NCBI RefSeq assembly: GCF_020216025.1
Contig: NZ_JAIWNC010000010.1
Location: forward strand, 231,594 to 295,593
DNA: 64,000 nt
Reading direction: 5' to 3'
Source of the DNA: Jidongwangia harbinensis
GTDB lineage: Bacteria; Actinomycetota; Actinomycetes; Mycobacteriales; Micromonosporaceae
Shown: positions 59,392 through 64,000 of the stretch, one piece after another
Layout of the letters: every line of letters begins with the position of its first letter
Numbering within the stretch: position 1 is the stretch's first letter
Notes under the pieces: generated by a model
Databases searched by the model: none
Told to the model about the DNA's origin: nothing
Seen by the model: only the letters and a program-made list of their open reading frames with translations
Position numbers and translations under genes: made by a program

Positions 59392-60221
59392 GTAAGGTCG
59401 GCGTCATGCCGGGCCATGAAGGACGCCACGCGATCATCGACTCTTCCGTGCCGCACCCCGCCCGCCGGTACAACTACTGGCTCGGCGGCAAGGACAACTT
59501 CGCCGCCGACCGGGCCTCCGCCGACGAGTTCGAGCAGCGCTTCCCCGGGGTCCGGATCGGCGCCCGGTCCAACCGCGCCATGCTCCAGCGCGCCACCCGT
59601 TTCCTCACCGCCGAGGTGGGGCTGCGCCAGTTCCTGGACATCGGCACCGGCCTGCCCACCGCGGACAACACCCACGAGGTCGCCCAGCGGATCGCGCCCG
59701 ACACCCGGGTCGTCTACGTCGACAACGACCCGCTGGTCATGACGCACGCGCGGGCGCTGCTCACCAGCACCGCCGAGGGCCGCACCGCGTACATCGAGGC
59801 CGACCTGCGCGACCCGGACGCCATCCTGCGCGACCCGGTGCTGCGCGAGACGCTGGACATGACCCGGCCGGTCGCGCTGATGCTGGTCGCGGTGCTGCAC
59901 TTCATCCCCGGCGACGGTGCCGCCGCTCCGATCGTCCGGCGGTTGCTGGACGCGCTGCCGGCCGGCAGCTACCTGGTGGCCACGCACGCCACGCTGGACT
60001 TCGCGCCGCCGGCCCACCGCGAGGCGCACGAGAGCCTGCGGGCGGCCGGCCGGTCCGACGTCTGGCCCCGCGGCCGCGACGAGTTCGCCACCGTGTTCGA
60101 CGGTCTCGAGGTGCTGCCGCCGGGCATCGTGCCGGTCAGCGAGTGGCGCGCCGAGCCGGGGGAGCCGGTGCCGGACCGGGTCAACGTGTCGGTCTGGGGC
60201 GGGGTCGGCCGCAAGGATTGA
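59388..60221 (+). CDS. SAM-dependent methyltransferase (Methyltransf_19/DUF574 type)
   Basis: A 277-residue methyltransferase typical of actinomycetes. The family start VPHPARRYNYWLGGKDNFAADR and motif I FLDIGTGLPTADNTHEVAQ are clear, followed by VVYVDNDPLVMTHARALL and VALMLVAVLHFIPGD. Members have unknown substrates. The ATG at 59388 overlaps the exporter stop; the ATG at 59406 is an alternative. Coupling to a TetR-controlled exporter hints at modification of the exported compound, but this is inference. Confidence 0.9.
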   Translation: MSKVGVMPGHEGRHAIIDSSVPHPARRYNYWLGGKDNFAADRASADEFEQRFPGVRIGARSNRAMLQRATRFLTAEVGLRQFLDIGTGLPTADNTHEVAQRIAPDTRVVYVDNDPLVMTHARALLTSTAEGRTAYIEADLRDPDAILRDPVLRETLDMTRPVALMLVAVLHFIPGDGAAAPIVRRLLDALPAGSYLVATHATLDFAPPAHREAHESLRAAGRSDVWPRGRDEFATVFDGLEVLPPGIVPVSEWRAEPGEPVPDRVNVSVWGGVGRKD

Positions 60222-60254
60222 GCCGCTCAGCCCGGCCGGTCGCACTCAGGCCGG

Positions 60255-60299
60255 CCTGCTGGACTCAGACCTGCTGGACTCAGACCTGCTGGATTCAGG
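60255..60299. repeat. 15-bp direct repeat, three copies
   Basis: CCTGCTGGACTCAGA occurs at 60255, 60270 and, with one change, 60285. It spans the end of the DUF402-type gene (stop at 60295) and the spacer to the methyltransferase stop at 60221. Confidence 0.85.
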
Positions 60300-60801
60300 C
60301 CGGCCGGCTGAACTCGGCCAGCCGGGCCGCGCCGGCCGCACCGAACGGCTCGGTGCCCGCGGTGATCCGGGCGACCAGGTCGCCGGTCGTCTCGAGCGCC
60401 TGGGTGACGATCTCCGGCGGATATCCGTACCGCACCTGGTGGTCGGCGAACTCGTCCTCGTCCAGCACGTCGACCCGGCCGTCGCGCCACCGGACCACGT
60501 CCAGGTCCAGGTCCACCGCGTGCACCGCGTCGCCGTCGCGGACCGGGGTGGTCGTCACGTCGACGTAGAGCGCTATGTCGTTCGCCGCGGGATCGTTCCA
60601 GCTGGCGATCCACGGCTCACCGGGCGGCACCAGCAGGACGACGTCGGAGGGCTGCACGACCGGCGGCTCGGATCCGCGTTGCAGCAGGATCCCGGCCCGG
60701 CCACCGAGCCACCATCCGTGCCGGTCGGTGGCGAACGGCTCCAGGGTGTACCGCCAGTGCGGCCGGCCGCCCCACTTGGTGAACCGGATCTCCACGCCCA
60801 C
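60295..60801 (-). CDS. DUF402-domain protein
   Basis: A 168-residue protein of the DUF402 family, which includes small nucleotide/phosphonate phosphohydrolases. Visible features are VEIRFTKWGGRPHWRY, the YVDVTTTPVRDGDAVHAVDL strand pair and the acidic box DLDLDVVRWRDGRVDVLDED, which would bind metal. The end reads EIVTQALETTGDLVARI. The GTG at 60799-60801 is the best-placed start; one at 60795 is possible. Its substrate is unknown. Confidence 0.85.
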   Translation of the reverse strand: MGVEIRFTKWGGRPHWRYTLEPFATDRHGWWLGGRAGILLQRGSEPPVVQPSDVVLLVPPGEPWIASWNDPAANDIALYVDVTTTPVRDGDAVHAVDLDLDVVRWRDGRVDVLDEDEFADHQVRYGYPPEIVTQALETTGDLVARITAGTEPFGAAGAARLAEFSRPA

Positions 60802-60874
60802 CCGGCCGACCCTACCCGCCGGTCGCACTGGACCCGTCCGCCTACCCTGTGCGCAGCGGAGCGGGGAGGACACG

Positions 60875-61879
60875 ATGCGTGCGGTCGTCCAGGATCGGTA
60901 CGGCGACCCGGAGGGCCTGCGGGTCGCGGAGATCGACCGTCCCGTGCCGGCCCGCGACGAGGTGCTGGTCCGGGTGCGGGCGGCGTCCGTGCATCCGGAC
61001 GTCTGGCACGTGGTGAGCGGCCGGCCGTACCTGTTGCGCCTGATGGGCTCCGGCGTCCGGCGGCCGTCGTGCCCGGTGCCCGGCACCGACCTGGCCGGGG
61101 TGGTGGCGGCGGTGGGTGCCGGAGTGACCCGGTTCCGGCCGGGAGACGAGGTCTTCGGCGAGACGCTGCGCGGGCAGGCCTGGCGCAACGGCGGGAGCTT
61201 CGCCGAGTACGCCCGCGCGCCCGAGTCCGGCCTGGCCGGCAAACCCGGCGGGGTGTCGTTCGCGCAGGCGGCCGCGGTGCCGACCGCCGGGTACATCGCG
61301 CTGCTCAACCTGCCCGCCGACCGGGTCGCACCGGGCCGGCGGGTCCTGGTCAACGGCGCGGCCGGCGGGGTGGGCGCGATCGTCCTGCAGCTGGCCAAGG
61401 CCGGCGGCGCCCACGTGACCGGCGTCGACCACACCGGCAAGCAGGACCTGATGCGCCGGCTGGGCGCGGACCGGGTGGTCGATTACACCCGGGACGACTT
61501 CACCAGGGGTACGTCCCGGTACGACCTGATCGTCGACGTCCCGGGCAACCATCCGGTCTCGGCGTGCCGGCGGGCCCTGACCCCGGACGGCGTCTACGTG
61601 CTGATCGGGCACGACCACTTCGGCCGGGCCGGCCGCCGCTGGCTGGGCAGTGTGCCCCGGTTCGGCCGGCTGATGCTGATGTCGCTGTTCGTCCGGCAGG
61701 TCCGCGGCGGTGCCGGCGGCCTGGCCAAGGCGGAGGCGATGGAGACGCTGCGGGCGCACCTGGAGGCCGGGCACCTCGCCCCGGTGATCGACCGCACGTA
61801 CCCGCTGGACCAGGCCGGGGCGGCGCTGCGCCACCTGGCCGACGGCGAGCCGGTCGGCCGGATCGTGCTCACCGCGTGA
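60875..61879 (+). CDS. Zinc-free MDR alcohol dehydrogenase/quinone oxidoreductase
   Basis: A 334-residue medium-chain dehydrogenase/reductase. The GroES-like half opens MRAVVQDRYGDPEGLRVAEI and has VPGTDLAGVVAAVGAGVTRF. The Rossmann half has VLVNGAAGGVGAIVLQLAKAGG, the AxxGxG-type motif of quinone oxidoreductases. No structural-zinc cysteine cluster is seen. It reduces a quinone- or enone-like substrate with NADPH. GGAGGA precedes the ATG. Confidence 0.9.
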   Translation: MRAVVQDRYGDPEGLRVAEIDRPVPARDEVLVRVRAASVHPDVWHVVSGRPYLLRLMGSGVRRPSCPVPGTDLAGVVAAVGAGVTRFRPGDEVFGETLRGQAWRNGGSFAEYARAPESGLAGKPGGVSFAQAAAVPTAGYIALLNLPADRVAPGRRVLVNGAAGGVGAIVLQLAKAGGAHVTGVDHTGKQDLMRRLGADRVVDYTRDDFTRGTSRYDLIVDVPGNHPVSACRRALTPDGVYVLIGHDHFGRAGRRWLGSVPRFGRLMLMSLFVRQVRGGAGGLAKAEAMETLRAHLEAGHLAPVIDRTYPLDQAGAALRHLADGEPVGRIVLTA

Positions 61880-61885
61880 CGCCGC

Positions 61886-62167
61886 TCAGCGGTGGTCCGA
61901 GTGGCCGAGGTCGCGCTCCGGCGCCACCCGGTCGCGGACCAGGCGCTTCAGCTCGGCCAGCTCGGGGAACCCCTGGGTCTTGCGCGACCAGATGAGCTCG
62001 TCGTCGAGCCGGATCTCGAACACCCCGCCGGTGCCGGGCACCAGCGCGACCTCACCCAGGTCCCGCGGGAACGTGGTGAGCAGTTCCTGCGCCGTCCACC
62101 CGGCGCGCAGCAGCCAGCGGCACTGCGTGCAGTACTCGATCTCCAACCGCGGGTGCCTGGTGGTCAC
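61886..62167 (-). CDS. SelT/SelW/SelH-family (Rdx) thioredoxin-like protein
   Basis: A 93-residue protein. It shows the RdxA-type strand-CxxC-helix LEIEYCTQCRWLLRAGWTAQ (Cys13, Cys16), then GEVALVPGTGGVFEIRLDD and LIWSRKTQGFPELAELK. This is the cysteine form of the selenoprotein W family, thought to act in redox signalling. It converges on the dehydrogenase with a 6-bp gap and is divergent from the DUF1905 gene with a 23-bp gap. Confidence 0.9.
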   Translation of the reverse strand: MTTRHPRLEIEYCTQCRWLLRAGWTAQELLTTFPRDLGEVALVPGTGGVFEIRLDDELIWSRKTQGFPELAELKRLVRDRVAPERDLGHSDHR

Positions 62168-62190
62168 CGGAGGTCTCCTATTCTGCTCAC

Positions 62191-62478
62191 ATGGACCTGG
62201 AGTTCAGCGGCGAGGTGTGGTTCTGGAAGGGCCCGTCGCCCTGGCATTTCGTCACGGTTCCGGACGAGCAGTGCGCGGCCCTGGAGGCGGCCTCCGCGGT
62301 CGTCACCTACGGCTGGGGGATGATCCCGGTGGCCGCCCGGATCGGGGACACCGGCTGGACCACCTCGCTGTGGCCCAAGGACGGGCGGTACCTGGTGCCG
62401 GTGAAGGCGGTCGTGCGGTCCGCCGAGGGCATCGAGGTGGGTGACGTGGTCACGGTCCGTCTCGCGGTCGACGTCTGA
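62191..62478 (+). CDS. DUF1905-domain protein
   Basis: A 95-residue protein matching DUF1905: LEFSGEVWFWKGPSPWHFVT, GWGMIPVAARIGDTGWTTSL and the WPKDGRYLVPVKAVVRSAEG end. It is a small beta-barrel-like protein of unknown function, often near DinB or YdeI proteins; a DinB-like gene does follow here, on the other strand. It is divergent from the SelW-like gene. Confidence 0.88.
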   Translation: MDLEFSGEVWFWKGPSPWHFVTVPDEQCAALEAASAVVTYGWGMIPVAARIGDTGWTTSLWPKDGRYLVPVKAVVRSAEGIEVGDVVTVRLAVDV

Positions 62479-62487
62479 CCCCGCGGG

Positions 62488-63048
62488 TCACGACACCGGA
62501 CGCCAGCCGGACGGCGGATCCTCGCCGGTCAGCCCGTCCACCGCCTCGCGGATCAGGTCGGCGTGCCCGGTGTGCCGGCCGTACTCCTCGATCAGGTCAC
62601 AGACCAGCCGGCGCAGGCTGGCGTGGGTGCCGCCGGCGTCGGCGACGTGCACCGGCTGGTCGAGGCCGCCGTCGGCCAGGGCCGCGTCCAGGCGGGCGCG
62701 GGAGCGGGCGACCGCGCCGTCGTAGAGGGCGTAGAGCTGCTCCGGCGGGTCGTCCGCGGCGGAGGTGAAGTCCCAGTCGCCGGTGCCGTCCCAGCCGGTG
62801 GCGTCCCACGGCGCGCCGAGCGGCTGCCCGCCGAGCTTGCCGGTGAACGTGTGGTCCTCCGCGGCGGCGAGGTGTTTGAGCAGGCCGCCGAGGGTGAGCG
62901 CGGAGGCGCCGACGCGGGTCCGCAGCCCGGTCGCGTCCAGCCCGTCGGCCTTCCAGCGGAATGTCGTGCGCAGCCGGTCGAGGGCGCCGACGAGGTGCTC
63001 GGCCTCGGTGCCCGCGAGCGGCGGTTCCCAGGGATCACGATCGGTCAT
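62488..63048 (-). CDS. DinB-superfamily protein (DUF664 type)
   Basis: A 186-residue four-helix DinB/MDMPI-like protein. Landmarks are LRTTFRWKADGLDATGLRTR, then LGGLLKHLAAAEDHTF (metal His) and RLVCDLIEEYGRHTGHADLI (two metal His). Members may be thiol-dependent hydrolases or transferases using mycothiol or bacillithiol. The ATG at 63046-63048 is preferred; the open frame upstream to 63153 is basic and lacks similarity. It overlaps no neighbour. Confidence 0.88.
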   Translation of the reverse strand: MTDRDPWEPPLAGTEAEHLVGALDRLRTTFRWKADGLDATGLRTRVGASALTLGGLLKHLAAAEDHTFTGKLGGQPLGAPWDATGWDGTGDWDFTSAADDPPEQLYALYDGAVARSRARLDAALADGGLDQPVHVADAGGTHASLRRLVCDLIEEYGRHTGHADLIREAVDGLTGEDPPSGWRPVS

Positions 63049-63098
63049 GGGGGAACCATAGATCGAGTCGCGTGCGCGGTTCACGTATCGTGCCTCCC

Positions 63099-64000
63099 GT
63101 GAGTTCCTGGATGCGCCATCGCGATCACAACATCTTTGCCAACGCCGCGTCACTGGTGATCTGCGGCCTGCTGGCCGGCGTCGTCGTGGCCGCGGCGGCG
63201 TTCCCGGCCGTGGCCATGTCCGGTCTGGCGGCGAAGGCGGGCGGCGAGTCGTTCGCGCAGCTCCCGAGTGAGCTGAAGCACACCACGGCGCCGCAGGTGA
63301 CCCGCATCTTCGCCGCGGACGGCAAGACGCCGATCTCGGTGTTCTTCGACGAGTTCCGCAGCGACGTGCCGCTGAAGGACATCTCGAAGAACATGCAGAA
63401 CGCGATGATCGCCGCCGAGGACCACGAGTTCTTCAAGCACAACGGCGTCGACCTCAAGGGTGTCGCGCGGGCGTTCGTCAGCAACAACAGCAAGTCCGAG
63501 TCCGAGGGCCAGCAGGGCGCGTCCACGCTGACCATGCAGTACGTGAAGATGTCGCTGGCGTACTCGGCGACGAACCCGCAGGAGGTCGTCGACGCGACCG
63601 AGGACACCCCGAAGCGCAAGATCAACGAGATCAAGTACGCGATGCAGGTGGAAGAGGAGCTGACCAAGGAGCAGATCCTCGAGCGCTACCTGAACACCGC
63701 GCCGTTCGGCAGCGGGGCGTACGGCATCTCCGCGGCCAGCCAGGTGTACTTCCGCAAGAAGCCCAAGGACCTCAGCGTGGCCGAGGCCGCGATGCTGGCC
63801 GGCATGGTGAAGGCGCCGTCGGCGTACGACCCCACCACGGAGACCGGCTACCCGCAGGCCCGGGACCGTCGCGCCTACGTGCTCAGCGACATGCTGGAGC
63901 TGGGCTTCATCACCCAGGACCAGTTCAACAAGGCGAAGGCGTCCAAGATCCCGCGGGAGATCAAGCGGCCGGGCAACGGCTGCGTGTCGGTGGCGAAGAA
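63099..64000 (+). CDS. Class A penicillin-binding protein, N-terminal part (cut by window end)
   Basis: The window ends 300 codons into this gene. One membrane helix (about 17-45) is followed by a GT51 peptidoglycan glycosyltransferase domain: AAEDHEFFKHNGVDLKGVAR (catalytic Glu), GASTLTMQYVKMSL, KINEIKYAMQVEEEL and ILERYLNTAPFGSGAYGISA. The transpeptidase half lies outside. It polymerises lipid II into glycan strands at the cell surface. The start is a GTG at 63099 with an ATG four codons on; the gene is divergent from the DinB-like gene. Confidence 0.93.
   Translation, partial: MSSWMRHRDHNIFANAASLVICGLLAGVVVAAAAFPAVAMSGLAAKAGGESFAQLPSELKHTTAPQVTRIFAADGKTPISVFFDEFRSDVPLKDISKNMQNAMIAAEDHEFFKHNGVDLKGVARAFVSNNSKSESEGQQGASTLTMQYVKMSLAYSATNPQEVVDATEDTPKRKINEIKYAMQVEEELTKEQILERYLNTAPFGSGAYGISAASQVYFRKKPKDLSVAEAAMLAGMVKAPSAYDPTTETGYPQARDRRAYVLSDMLELGFITQDQFNKAKASKIPREIKRPGNGCVSVAK

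Overview
The window is very GC-rich and gene-dense. It has many GTG starts, pervasive ATGA/GTGA/TGATG stop-start overlaps, and gene families typical of filamentous actinomycetes: CBM2-tagged secreted hydrolases, SARP and PucR-type regulators, a Methyltransf_19 methyltransferase, an ECF-like sigma factor and a class A PBP. I infer an actinobacterium, most likely Micromonosporaceae (Actinoplanes/Catenuloplanes-like). No rRNA, tRNA or CRISPR array was seen.

Layout. 1-6.6 kb: a MarR-like gene end, an animal-type haem peroxidase, a small protein, a methyltransferase, an MMPL transporter and a membrane protein with PWEG repeats. 6.6-7.2 kb: a 61-bp tandem repeat array ending in a strong hairpin. 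7.2-10.7 kb: divergent CBM2-esterase and CBM2-rhamnogalacturonan lyase genes, with a perfect CebR/CelR-type operator and a second imperfect one between them. 10.6-13.5 kb: a decayed mobile island made of a broken tyrosine integrase, a membrane-anchored NACHT NTPase and an IS3-type transposase scrap. 13.6-17.6 kb: glcDEF (glycolate/lactate oxidase), on the minus strand.

17.9-31.7 kb is the most interesting region: 13 co-directional, mostly overlapping genes. The first eight form an actinobacterial version of the ebo cluster: an inositol-phosphate-synthase-like cyclase, a UbiA prenyltransferase (EboC), a TIM-barrel isomerase, EboA, a TatD hydrolase (EboB), EboE, a phosphodiesterase/phosphatase and a polyprenyl diphosphate synthase. 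The usual 3-dehydroquinate-synthase-like EboD is absent, and an Ino1-type cyclase stands in the cluster instead. Together they look able to make a prenylated cyclitol-like molecule. The operon runs directly into an exopolysaccharide set: GT4, O-antigen ligase/polymerase, Wzz-like protein, Wzx-like flippase and sulfotransferase. A convergent GT2 follows.

31.7-64 kb is mostly housekeeping and accessory functions: ChaB, GabD-like dehydrogenase, LysE exporter, DksA-type zinc finger, PucR/CdaR regulator, S41 peptidase, hemerythrin, OafA acyltransferase, a second 61-bp repeat array, a ricin-B membrane protein, a SagB-type tandem nitroreductase, SDR, a divergent GGDEF / EAL-HDOD pair, ferric-reductase-like oxidoreductase, sigma factor, GNAT, two small secreted proteins, a 1103-aa SARP/MalT-like regulator, TetR plus MFS plus methyltransferase, several small enzymes, and the start of a penicillin-binding protein cut by the window end. 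An ankyrin-repeat gene scrap lies near 38.5 kb.

Recurring themes are minisatellite-like repeats inside coding sequence (at least five genes) and convergent gene pairs whose 3' ends overlap by 11-25 bp.
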